Positions 16,422 through 25,385 of a stretch of 64,000 bases of DNA are shown here, piece by piece. The number at the start of each line of letters is the position of its first letter. Position 1 is the first letter of the stretch. The notes beneath the pieces are model-generated. The model made no database searches, was not told the origin of the DNA, and was given only the letters and a program-made list of their open reading frames with translations. The translations under genes and the position numbers were made by a program. The stretch is from G963676655 sp963676655. Its GTDB lineage: Bacteria; Verrucomicrobiota; Lentisphaeria; Victivallales; Victivallaceae. Location: the NCBI GenBank assembly GCA_963676655.2, contig CAXXKX010000002.1, positions 1,302,001-1,366,000 of the forward strand. The letters are read 5' to 3'.

Positions 16422-19400
16422 ATGCGAAAACAAGATGATATCTCTTTGGGAGATATGAAAACTGAAATAGCGGAGGAAAACTCCGGGGCGGAACTTGAGC
16501 TGTCTTTAGGCGATCAGCCGACGATGGACGAAACGGGATTCCAGCCGCTGGGCAAGGTTGACCGCTATCAGATCGTGAAAGAACTCGGGGCCGGGGGCTT
16601 CGGGACGGTATTCCTGGCGAAGGATACGGAAGCCGGAACGCTGGTGGCGCTGAAAGCGCTGCCGCCGGAAATCTCCGCGATCCCGGAGGAACTGGACAAC
16701 GTCCGCAACAACTTTGCCTTTGTCTCCAAATTACTGCATCAGAATATCGCCGGACTGCTGTATCTGCACAAAGTAGACGAGTGTGACGCCGCGGCGGAAC
16801 AGCTTCTTCGCATTTCCAACCGCAGTTACCTGGTGGTAATGGAGTACGTTCAGGGTACGACGCTTTCGGTCTGGAAGAAACAATATCCTGATCGCAAGGT
16901 TCCGCTGGATAAAGCGCTGGATATCTGCGCGAAAGCGGCTGAGGCGCTGGATTACGCACATAGCCGGAATATTATCCATCGTGACGTCAAACCCGCGAAT
17001 ATTATGATCGGGACCGACAATTCGGTCAAAGTCATGGACTTCGGCCTGGCGGCGGAAGTACGGTCCAGCATGAGCCGGGTCTCGCAGGAGAAGTTTGACA
17101 CCTCCGGGACCCGCCCGTATATGGCCCCGGAACAATGGGCCGGAGAAAAACAATCAGCCCCAACTGATCAGTATTCATTAGCGGTAATGTTCTACGAACT
17201 TATCAGCGGTGAAGTGCCGTTCCAATCGGCCTTTGAAACCGGCGACGCCATATTGATGATGAACCTGGTTCGTTCCGAGCCGGTCAAACCGTTGCCGGAA
17301 CTGACTAAAAAACAGAACGCCGCGCTGCTGCGGGGACTGAGCAAGAATCCCGAAGAACGCTTTGCCTCCTGCGGTGATTTCATCAGGGCGCTGTCCGGCG
17401 GCAAAACCGGTAGCTTGCGTTCTCCGAACGCAAATGGCAAATCCGCCAATCCCCTGAAAAAACTGGCGGTGTTGTTTATGCTGCTTGTAATCATTGGCGG
17501 TGTGAGTTGGTATGGAGTGAACGTTTACCATGAGCAAGTCAAGGCTGAAGAAGAACTTAAACGGATCACAAAACTGAACGAAGCGAAGCGCAAAGAGATA
17601 GCGGCCGCTTTACGCCAGGCGGAAAGCCTGTATAACGACGGCAAATACAGCGAAGCGTCCAACGCCCTGCAAAAGGTTTTCGATCTTGATCGTGATAACG
17701 CCAACGCGAAAGTATTGCAGGATAAACTGGCGCTGGCCGCCGGTCTTGCTGACGTCTCGCCGATTCGCAGCGAAGCCGAGGTACTCTGGGAGAAAACCCA
17801 AACGATAAAGATGACCGATGGTTTTGAAAAAGATTTGGATAAACTTAAGATCGACATTAAAACCGCCGATACCTTATTCAATAAGGAAGATTACGGTTCA
17901 GCCCTGAAATGCTATCAGGGTGTGATCAGCCAGTGTAAAGTGTTGCGTAATCTGGATCAGGAACGCAACGCCGCCAAAGCCGCGGCCAATGACTGCGCCA
18001 CCGCCAAACGCTCTGCCGATAAAGCCGAAGCGTCCCGCGACGCGCAGCATATCTATACTCAGGCGGAAAAATCTGTCGCGGACGCTAACAAAGCCATGAC
18101 CCAGCGGGACTATCAAGGGGCGCGAAAATACCATGTATCCGCGACTGAACAGTACAATAATGCCCAAACTTTCGCGGTTGAATATCGCAAAGTGGTCGCT
18201 TTGAAAGATCAACTTGACCGCTTGAAGCAATCGGCGTTGTCCGCCAGTGACATGGCGCTCTACGGCGGAATCGGCTGGGTGAAGATCAAAACCTCGATCC
18301 TCAAGGCGGACAACTCATTGAAACAAAAGAATCTGGCAACCGCCCACCGGGAATATCAAGCCGCCATCGCCAACTTGCCGCAGGTGATTGCCGATGCTAA
18401 GAACACGAAAGAAGCCACCCGCAAACGTAAACTCAAAGCGCAATACGATGCTTATATGTCCGCCGGAAAACTGGCCTTTAAACGCCGGGACTGGACGGAA
18501 GCTGAAACCGCGTTTAAAAAGGCGCGTCAGGTTGAAGGCTACAGCTATGACAATGCGGCGCATGATGGCATCAAGACCGCCAGAGGCGGCGCGGAACTGG
18601 TCCGCAAGCGGGCGGCGGCCAGGACCGCCTATGAAACCGTGTTGACCAAAGCCACAGAGCTCTACAACGCGAGCAAACGGCTGGGCAAAACCGATACGCA
18701 GGCGCATGAGAAATGCGCTGAGACGGTTAAGACGCTTGAGACTTTTGTATCGAGCAGCCATTATGCGTACACTGACTCCGACGCCAAAGCGAAGATATCC
18801 AACTTGAAGAACCAGGCGGAGAGTTACTTGAAGACCCTGATTCCGCCGTCGCCGGATGATCTGAAGGCGGTGCCTTATGCCCGTTACGCGTCCTTATCCG
18901 GCCTGACGTCCGGCAGCCGTGAAGCGCAGGAGCGGCAGAAGCAATGGGTAAGCAAACTTGGTTTGCCGCTGGAGGTTGCAACCAGGAAAGTCGGGATCAA
19001 GCTGCGGTTAATCCCACCGGGTAGTTTTACGATGGGATACAACCGTCGTGTAACGTTGACCAAGCCGTTCTACTGCGGGATGTATGAAGTGACGCAGGGG
19101 CAGTGGAAACGGGTAATGGGCAGCAATCCAAGCTATTTCAAAAACGCCGGGGATGATGCCCCCGTTGAGTGTGTCAGTTGGGATGATTGCCAGAAGTTTC
19201 TGAAGAAACTATGTGAACTCGAAGGCGTACCGCAAGGCACGTACCGGTTGTTGACTGAAGCGGAATGGGAGTATGCGTGTAGAGCGGGAACGACAACGGC
19301 GTTTTGCTATGGTGACAGTCTGAATTCAAGCCAGGCAAACTTTGATCGGAACAAGACCATAGAGGTTGGTAGTTATAAAACAAATGCTTTTGGATTGTAT

Positions 19401-19637
19401 GACATGCACGGCAACGTCTGGGAATGGTGCAGTGACTGGTATAGCTCATTATCAGATGGCAAATCTATTGATCCAACCGGTAGCTTGTCAGGGCTGAATA
19501 AAGTTTACCGTGGAGGTTGTTGGGATCGTAAGGCTGAAACTTGTTGTTCAGCCGGGCGGCATGGAGGAGTGCCGAACGGACGTTATGATCGCTTGGGATT
19601 TCGTCTGATGAGAGAAGTGAACAAAAATAAAAAGTAA
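16422..19637 (+). CDS. Ser/Thr protein kinase fused to an FGE/SUMF1-like domain
   Basis: A 1071-residue membrane protein. Residues 48-325 form a Hanks-type kinase with all key elements: G-loop GAGGFG (56-61), Lys78, HRD (186-188), DFG (206-208) and APE (235-237), so it should be active. A linker at 329-340 (GSLRSPNANGK region) is encoded by a REP hairpin. One membrane helix follows (about 347-365), then about 480 residues of Lys/Glu/Ala-rich coiled-coil or TPR-like repeats. Residues 857-1066 are a formylglycine-generating-enzyme-like/C-type-lectin-like domain (IPPGSFTMG, LLTEAEWEYACRAG, GNVWEWCSDWY, LGFRLMR). The topology implies an inside kinase and outside sensor. A 312-residue secreted-type protein gene follows after 12 bp. 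Confidence 0.93.
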   Translation: MRKQDDISLGDMKTEIAEENSGAELELSLGDQPTMDETGFQPLGKVDRYQIVKELGAGGFGTVFLAKDTEAGTLVALKALPPEISAIPEELDNVRNNFAFVSKLLHQNIAGLLYLHKVDECDAAAEQLLRISNRSYLVVMEYVQGTTLSVWKKQYPDRKVPLDKALDICAKAAEALDYAHSRNIIHRDVKPANIMIGTDNSVKVMDFGLAAEVRSSMSRVSQEKFDTSGTRPYMAPEQWAGEKQSAPTDQYSLAVMFYELISGEVPFQSAFETGDAILMMNLVRSEPVKPLPELTKKQNAALLRGLSKNPEERFASCGDFIRALSGGKTGSLRSPNANGKSANPLKKLAVLFMLLVIIGGVSWYGVNVYHEQVKAEEELKRITKLNEAKRKEIAAALRQAESLYNDGKYSEASNALQKVFDLDRDNANAKVLQDKLALAAGLADVSPIRSEAEVLWEKTQTIKMTDGFEKDLDKLKIDIKTADTLFNKEDYGSALKCYQGVISQCKVLRNLDQERNAAKAAANDCATAKRSADKAEASRDAQHIYTQAEKSVADANKAMTQRDYQGARKYHVSATEQYNNAQTFAVEYRKVVALKDQLDRLKQSALSASDMALYGGIGWVKIKTSILKADNSLKQKNLATAHREYQAAIANLPQVIADAKNTKEATRKRKLKAQYDAYMSAGKLAFKRRDWTEAETAFKKARQVEGYSYDNAAHDGIKTARGGAELVRKRAAARTAYETVLTKATELYNASKRLGKTDTQAHEKCAETVKTLETFVSSSHYAYTDSDAKAKISNLKNQAESYLKTLIPPSPDDLKAVPYARYASLSGLTSGSREAQERQKQWVSKLGLPLEVATRKVGIKLRLIPPGSFTMGYNRRVTLTKPFYCGMYEVTQGQWKRVMGSNPSYFKNAGDDAPVECVSWDDCQKFLKKLCELEGVPQGTYRLLTEAEWEYACRAGTTTAFCYGDSLNSSQANFDRNKTIEVGSYKTNAFGLYDMHGNVWEWCSDWYSSLSDGKSIDPTGSLSGLNKVYRGGCWDRKAETCCSAGRHGGVPNGRYDRLGFRLMREVNKNKK
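17410..17433 (+). repeat. REP hairpin inside the kinase coding sequence
   Basis: GTAG (17410-17413) followed by the perfect 8-3-8 palindrome TTGCGTTC-TCC-GAACGCAA (17415-17433). It matches the third GTAG hairpin class found in BIME cluster 1, including the flanking AAATGGCAAA. It is read in frame and encodes the linker between kinase domain and membrane helix. Confidence 0.85.
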
Positions 19638-19649
19638 AGCTGTAAGACA

Positions 19650-20588
19650 ATGAAAAGACATAATTATATTCTAATCTTAAGTTTTTGTCTAACCGATTAT
19701 GCTGTGATGGCTGATGGCGATGCTTTGCTTGATCGTATTATTCTTAGAAAAATAAATCCATTTTTCGGTGATGATAAGGAAGATAAAAAAAAGACTATGT
19801 CGAAAGATAAGGAAGATGAAGAGTCTCGATATTCATTTTCATGGAACGGCTATTACTTGTTTTCAGTTGCCCAGGACGGCAGTAAAATGATTTTTCATCA
19901 GCAGGTGAAGAATGCAAAGAAACCGCCTGTAATAATAAATCCTCCAGGGGAATGGTTTGAATTTGTTTTAAAATATGACGAAAAAGCTTGGAAGTATAGG
20001 TCGCTATTGCGGGACAAAAATGGTAGAAGTGTCGGGGACCAAGGATTGTTGCAAGAGGCTGAATACGAATCTCAGAAAACGTTTTCATTTAAAACCCCCG
20101 AAGGCAAACCTTTATCAGGCGGGTTTGTTTTTACCTACATAAAATACAAAGATGCTTCTGCGAGGATGGCTGTTCATGGTGTCTCTGATAATAATGGTAA
20201 GGTTTCACATACTGACAGGTATATATATGATATTAAAAGCGACAGTTTCTTTTTTTATCCTAGGTTGAAAAAGGTTTTCCGTATCCCCGAAAATGATATT
20301 AGAAGATTTAATAGCGGACAGAGTGTGACGGTGACAGTCGGCGTTTTACCTAAGATTCGTACGGCTCTAACAGTTAAGGACGCTGAAACAGAATTGCCTA
20401 TTAAAGCCATAATTGAGTTTTCCGTGAATGGGGTCCCAAAGAAAATGTTGTATGATGGAAAAACTCCGATCAATTATAATGGAAAAGTTAAAGATAAAAT
20501 TAGAGTAGTTTCCAATGGGTATGATAGTGGTACGGTTACATTAAATCAAAGCGGGGATTTTGTATTGTTGTTAATGCCGAGTCGCTAG
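19650..20588 (+). CDS. Secreted protein of unknown function, partner of kinase-FGE gene
   Basis: A 312-residue protein with a probable signal peptide (IILSFCLTDYAVMADG) starting 12 bp after the kinase stop, so probably co-transcribed. A highly charged stretch follows (DDKEDKKKTMSKDKEDEE, about 39-57). The middle is beta-rich and Lys/Tyr-rich; the C-terminal about 75 residues (RTALTVKDAETELPIKAIIE ... GDFVLLLMP) resemble a small carboxypeptidase-regulatory-like or PEGA-like beta-sandwich. No family is recognised with confidence. Low GC relative to neighbours. The ribosome site is weak, which fits translational dependence on the upstream gene. Confidence 0.65.
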   Translation: MKRHNYILILSFCLTDYAVMADGDALLDRIILRKINPFFGDDKEDKKKTMSKDKEDEESRYSFSWNGYYLFSVAQDGSKMIFHQQVKNAKKPPVIINPPGEWFEFVLKYDEKAWKYRSLLRDKNGRSVGDQGLLQEAEYESQKTFSFKTPEGKPLSGGFVFTYIKYKDASARMAVHGVSDNNGKVSHTDRYIYDIKSDSFFFYPRLKKVFRIPENDIRRFNSGQSVTVTVGVLPKIRTALTVKDAETELPIKAIIEFSVNGVPKKMLYDGKTPINYNGKVKDKIRVVSNGYDSGTVTLNQSGDFVLLLMPSR

Positions 20589-20725
20589 TTACAGATGTAA
20601 CTGGTTGTGTAACTGAGACAGCCGCTCGTGCTTCCGCCTCGTGAGGATAACCCCGGTCAAGTAATTAGGCATTACTAATTAGAAATGATGACGAAGGCGA
20701 AGCCGGTAGCGCCCGTGCGTGGGCC

Positions 20726-21772
20726 GTAGCGCCAGGTCTCGATGAGACCGGCGGGGAACGCCAGTAATAGTCATTAACGTCAATCAGTGATTGCAAAATG
20801 TATCTGTGGGTGGGATGCTGCCGCATCCCGGCGCTTTCATCGAAAGCTGCCCTACTGAATAAGCCCGTTCGCGGGCCAGTAGCGCCAGGTCTCGATGAGA
20901 CCGGCGGTGAACGCATGGATATGTCGTTAACGTCAATCAGTGATTACAAAATGTATCTGTGGGTGGGATGCTGCCGCATCCCGGCGCTTTCATCGAAAGC
21001 TGCCCTACTGAATAAGCCCGTTCGCGGGCCAGTAGCGCCAGGTCTCGATGAGACCGGCGGGAAACGCATGGATATGTCGTTAACGTCAATCAGTGATTGC
21101 AAAATGTATCTGTGGGTGGGATGCTGCCGCATCCCGGCGCTTTCATCGAAAGCTGCCCTACTGAATAAGCCCGTTCGCGGGCCAGTAGCGCCAGGTCTCG
21201 ATGAGACCGGCGGTGAACGCATGGATATGTCGTTAACGTCAATCAGTGATTACAAAATGTATCTGTGGGTGGGATGCTGCCGCATCCCGGCGCTTTCATC
21301 GAAAGCTGCCCTACTGAATAAGCCCGTTCGCGGGCCAGTAGCGCCAGGTCTCGATGAGACCGGCGGGGAACGCATGGATATGTCGTTAACGTCAATCAGT
21401 GATTACAAAATGTATCTGTGGGTGGGATGCTGCCGCATCCCGGCGCTTTCATCGAAAGCGGCCCTACTGAATAAGCCCGTTCGCGGGCCAGTAGCGCCAG
21501 GTCTCGATGAGACCGGCGGTGAACGTAAGTAATAGTCATTAACGTCAATCTGTGACTGAAGAATGGCTCATGGGTGGGATGCTGTCGCATCCCGGCGCTT
21601 TCATCGAAAGCGGCCCTACTGAATAAGCCCGTTCGCGGGCCGTAGCGCCAGGTCTCGATGAGACCGGCGGAGAATGCATGGATATGTCGTTAACGTCAAT
21701 CAGTGACTAAAGAATTGGCCCGTGGGTAATGCTTCCGCATCCCGGCGCTTTCATCGAAAGCTGCCCTACGGA
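20726..21772. repeat. BIME-like REP array 2, seven units, 5' of the RAYT gene
   Basis: Units begin GTAGCGCCAGG at 20726, 20879, 21032, 21185, 21338, 21491 and 21642: five intervals of exactly 153 bp and a final one of 151 bp. Each unit contains hairpins GGTCTC-GAT-GAGACC, GGGATGC/GCATCCC, GCTTTC-ATC-GAAAGC and, at the junction, GCCCG-TTCG-CGGGC. Because 153 is a multiple of three, a long repetitive open frame crosses the array; it is not a credible gene because no ribosome site precedes it and the sequence is explained by the palindromes. The preceding 20589-20725 shows no gene. Confidence 0.93.
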
Positions 21773-21795
21773 AGAACAACTGGAGAAATGCAAAT

Positions 21796-22395
21796 TTGAA
21801 ACGAAAACCGGAAACTTTACGTTTTTATAGAAAACGTCTTCCTCATTGGGAAGTCCGGGACGGTTTGTATTTTGTTACAATAAGACAAAGTGGTAGTATT
21901 CCGAAAGATGAACTTGAAAAACTGATGTTACTATTCAGAAAAATGAAAGATAATCAGTGCATTGCAGATATTGAATACCAGAGAAGAATTTTTATGATGC
22001 TTGAAAATCTGCTAGATAATCATGGTAATGGAAATTTGACGGATCTGGGATATTTTGAAATAATTAAAGATGCAATTGAATACCGGCATGCTTCCGGAAA
22101 GTGGCAAATGCTTGAATATGTGGTGATGCCTAATCACGTTCATTTATTTTTTAAGGCAAACGGAAGCCGTCTGTCAAATTTAATGAAAGACTTTAAACGT
22201 TGGACTGTGACTGAGTTTAAAAAACTTGAAGATGATAATTCGGTACGATGGCAACGAGAATGGTTTGATCACTGGTCGAGATCAACTGAAAAAGATGAAA
22301 CAATCGTCGAGTACATTAGAAATAACCCGGTAAAGGCTGGTTTTGTAGAAAAATATCAAGACTGGCAATATGGAAGTTGGAGTAAGTCAAAGTAG
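21796..22395 (+). CDS. REP-associated tyrosine transposase (RAYT, Y1/HUH)
   Basis: A 199-residue single-domain Y1 transposase of the IS200/IS605-related TnpA-REP group. The HUH motif is in MPNHVHLFF (His114, His116), the catalytic Tyr is probably Tyr173 in VEYIRNNPVKAG, and the family's WQREWFDH block is present at 152-159; all look intact. The start is a TTG with GGAG about 10 nt upstream. RAYTs cut and join single-stranded REP hairpins; this gene lies between seven BIME units on its left and three on its right, which identifies those repeats as its likely substrates. RAYTs are usually single-copy, domesticated genes rather than selfish insertion sequences. Confidence 0.93.
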   Translation: MKRKPETLRFYRKRLPHWEVRDGLYFVTIRQSGSIPKDELEKLMLLFRKMKDNQCIADIEYQRRIFMMLENLLDNHGNGNLTDLGYFEIIKDAIEYRHASGKWQMLEYVVMPNHVHLFFKANGSRLSNLMKDFKRWTVTEFKKLEDDNSVRWQREWFDHWSRSTEKDETIVEYIRNNPVKAGFVEKYQDWQYGSWSKSK

Positions 22396-22414
22396 TACAA
22401 GCATGCACAAGGCC

Positions 22415-22760
22415 GTAGCGCCAGGTCTCGATGAGACCGGCGGGGAACGTCAGGATATGTAGTTAACGTCAATCAGTGACTAAAGAATTTGCCAGTGGGT
22501 GGGATGCTGCCGCATCCCGGCGCTTTCATCGAAAGCAGCCCTACGGAATACGCCCGTGCGTGAGCAGTAGCGCCAGGTCTCGATGAGACCGGCGGGGAAA
22601 GTAAGGATATGTCGTTACCGTCAATCAATGACTGAAGAATAAACCCGTGGGTGGGATGCATTCGCATCCCGGCGCTTTCATCGAAAGCAGCCCAACGGAA
22701 TATGCCGGTGTGCGGGCAGTAGCGCCAGGTCTCGATGAGACCAGACTTGAGGTTAAAGTC
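22415..22760. repeat. BIME-like REP array 3, 3' of the RAYT gene
   Basis: Units start at 22415, 22567 and 22719 (152-bp period). The last is cut after its first hairpin (GAGACC followed by unrelated sequence). Unit architecture matches the 5' array. Confidence 0.9.
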
Positions 22761-23466
22761 AATTAGTTACTGAAGAATGTACCGTGGAGAAATCAAGAGG
22801 TCCAAATATCTTAATTGTCTCAAGCACCTAATCGACGGGACCATAAAAGTAAAAAAGAAAGAAAAATTTTTAAATTATTTTGCCCCGGCACGTTGCCGGA
22901 CTTGATCCAATGCAGGAACGTTGGTCGCCGCTTGCAGCGAAAGTAGGTTACGCAATTTATTGCGTGTTAAATAGTTCAGTTTGCACGGAGTGATGGTTTT
23001 GAAAAACGATTCAGAGTTTTTCAAAAGCGTTGAACGCAGGGCGTAATTCGCGGCAATTCGGCTTTGCCGACTGGCGAGTCGTCTAATTCGACGAGACTGA
23101 AAGTACCGCCAAGGCAGAAGTTGAACCGCTGGAAAGCGGCTCGAACGCTCAACATTATTGAAAAATTTGTAAACGCATTTTTCTACAATATCGCTTTTCG
23201 AGAGTGAAATTGTTTGACGCGCAATTAATTACGCAATATTCTGCTCGTTGGAGACGGTTGGTCAGCGTTCCGTCGTTGGACCACGTCCGCGTACGACGCG
23301 GAGCGATATAATTATAAATAAGTTCTTTTTTTGACTTTTGATGGTCTTGTCACTTTCGTCATGAAGTGTAGAATATTCAAAAAAATTTTCCCGGACATTT
23401 ATCCGGTCGAATTTGTAAGCGACACTGTTTTCTGATATATTACAATCTGATATAAGCAAATGAAAG
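22761..23466. other. Gene-free, hairpin-dense region; candidate structured RNA
   Basis: About 700 bp without a credible gene. Between 22885 and 23301 at least seven perfect short hairpins occur: 22885-22899, 22950-22965, 22997-23026 (11-bp stem), 23058-23070, 23079-23094, 23126-23139 and 23287-23301. On the plus strand a T-rich tract (TTCTTTTTTTG, from about 23321) follows. I do not recognise RNase P, tmRNA, SRP, 6S or intron signatures. A 65-codon minus-strand frame here is not convincing. Confidence 0.4.
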
Positions 23467-23475
23467 TTGTCGGTG

Positions 23476-25338
23476 ATGCGTGTTTATAAAAGAATAATCC
23501 TGTTAATGCTGTTGATTGCGGCGTTGGGCTATTTTTTTGTTTTCCTGTTTATGCCTGATGATGTTTTCTGGGTCACCGATGCCGGTAATAAATTCATCAT
23601 CATGAAAAATATTGAGTATTACGGTCATGATGAAATTCAATATCCCGCCCGGGATCTTGACCCCGATAAAAAATTTTTGCCGGACAGCGTTTATCACTTG
23701 AACAAGACACCCAACGGGGTTTTTTCTATTTTTCCATCATATTTTCCTGCGATCAGTCTGCCGTTTTATTACTTGTTCGATTACGGGGGATTGTACATTC
23801 TGCCGTTTCTTTCCGCCCTGGTCATTTTTATGTTTATGGTCAGGATCGCGCATCGTGCCAGTCTGCCCAGCTGGCAGGGCGGGATTATTCTGATTGCGGC
23901 GTTTTGTACCCCGTTGATCTTTTATTCGTTGACATTCTGGGAAATGACGCCGGCTATCGCGTTATCCACGATGGCGATATTTTTAATTATCCGGCAGCGA
24001 TTGCACCGTAACCGGCTGCTGCACTATTTCACGGGCGGACTGCTGCTGGGGTTAAGCGCGGTTTTGCGTGAAGAGGCGTATTTCCTGATTGCGGCGATTA
24101 CCGCGTCTTTACTGATTATGAAAGTGCCGTTGCGCCGGATTTTTTACCTGTTGCTCGGTTTTGCTGTGATTATTCTGCCGCTGTGGAGTTTTCAGCTTGC
24201 CCGTTACGGACATTTCCTTGGAATGCACGGCGCCGGTTATCATTCGCATAATGAGCCGGGACTCAGCACGCTTGATATAATTCTGCGGCAGCTTGGCGGT
24301 TACTGGATCTATCTGTTTAAATTCAACTCGTGGGATATTGGAAACCAGTGGTATTATTTTCTGCTGGCGATTCCTTTTATTCTGGTGATTGTCGTCGGGA
24401 TATTCTACCGGGAATACCGTATCAGGTTTGATCACGAGCGACAATATATTATCGTCGCGGTTTGCTTTGCCGCGACTGCGTTGACGGCCGGGATTTTTTC
24501 ACAAAAACATGATGTGCGCAATTGTATTTTTATGGTCGGGCTGTTCCCTGCAATTCCCTTCCTGGTTTATCTGTTCATCGGGTTGCGGCCTTTTTTGAAA
24601 TGGACGACTCACCGGGCGCGTTTTATGCTGCTGGTGTCACTTATCTATATAGTACTGCTGTGTCCTTTGCTGACGCAGACCGATTTTGGATTGATTTGGG
24701 GACCGCGGCATTTTCTGATATTACTGCCGATGCTGATCCCATTGAGTGCCGGAGCGGTACGGGGAATGACCTGGAACTGTGAACTGTTCGGTTTGCGGCA
24801 ATTTTACCGGGCAAGTTTTTTGTTCCTTTGTCTGCTTGGAATGATTCTGCAGGGACGCGGTATTTACAACCTGGCCCTTGTCAAGAATAATGTGGCTAAA
24901 TTGAATGACAGTATTACTAAAAGATCGGATACGGTGGTCGTTTCGGATATTTACTGGATGCCGTTTATGACGCCCGGATTATTTTATGAGCGTAAATTTA
25001 TGCAGGTCAAAAATAACCGTGAATTTGCCTCTTTATATAAATTGCTTAGAAAACGCAGGATTGAAAATTTCACGCTTATTGTAGCGGTCGATCCGGGATA
25101 CCGGGCCGTATCGGGTAGAACCATTTTGGCTTTCAAGAATAAGAAGCTGATTCAATTTGGCCCGACGCACCATGTCAAATTACCGGGAACTGAATTTTTT
25201 GAAGTGTTGATCGTCCGCTGCCGCATTCCGCTGGAGAACAAATTCAACTTCCTGGATGAAGCGCCGAAGCCGGAAGATCCGGGGAAAATATTGCTTACTC
25301 CGGTCGAGCTTAAGCCCGGCGGCAGTGACAAAAAATAG
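23476..25338 (+). CDS. Polytopic membrane protein, GT-C glycosyltransferase-like
   Basis: A 620-residue protein with about ten hydrophobic segments. In-frame TTG (23467) and GTG (23473) codons precede the ATG at 23476; none has a strong ribosome site, so the ATG is preferred only by codon. The N-terminal membrane helix is followed by an external loop with acidic residues (WVTDAGNKF) where GT-C enzymes (GT39/GT83-like) keep their catalytic Asp, and by a PSYFP segment. The C-terminal 100 residues are soluble. This suggests a lipid-linked sugar transferase in the inner membrane, but the family match is by architecture, not by a diagnostic motif. Four pseudopilin-like paralogues follow on the same strand. 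Confidence 0.6.
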   Translation: MRVYKRIILLMLLIAALGYFFVFLFMPDDVFWVTDAGNKFIIMKNIEYYGHDEIQYPARDLDPDKKFLPDSVYHLNKTPNGVFSIFPSYFPAISLPFYYLFDYGGLYILPFLSALVIFMFMVRIAHRASLPSWQGGIILIAAFCTPLIFYSLTFWEMTPAIALSTMAIFLIIRQRLHRNRLLHYFTGGLLLGLSAVLREEAYFLIAAITASLLIMKVPLRRIFYLLLGFAVIILPLWSFQLARYGHFLGMHGAGYHSHNEPGLSTLDIILRQLGGYWIYLFKFNSWDIGNQWYYFLLAIPFILVIVVGIFYREYRIRFDHERQYIIVAVCFAATALTAGIFSQKHDVRNCIFMVGLFPAIPFLVYLFIGLRPFLKWTTHRARFMLLVSLIYIVLLCPLLTQTDFGLIWGPRHFLILLPMLIPLSAGAVRGMTWNCELFGLRQFYRASFLFLCLLGMILQGRGIYNLALVKNNVAKLNDSITKRSDTVVVSDIYWMPFMTPGLFYERKFMQVKNNREFASLYKLLRKRRIENFTLIVAVDPGYRAVSGRTILAFKNKKLIQFGPTHHVKLPGTEFFEVLIVRCRIPLENKFNFLDEAPKPEDPGKILLTPVELKPGGSDKK

Positions 25339-25385
25339 TTAATCCAGGTCGCTGTTTTTACAAAAAAATCAAAAGGGGAGAATAC

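Noticed and set aside
20798..21532. A 244-codon repetitive open frame across BIME array 2, looking like a repeat protein
   Set aside because: The 153-bp unit is divisible by three, so any stop-free reading frame continues through the array. It has no ribosome site and its codons simply read the REP palindromes; the homologous arrays with 151-152 bp steps lose the frame.
22885..23330. SRP RNA or tmRNA identity for the hairpin-dense region
   Set aside because: A short GCCAAGGCAGA stretch recalls SRP RNA, but the apical tetraloop context and length do not fit, and no tmRNA tag frame or tRNA-like end is visible.
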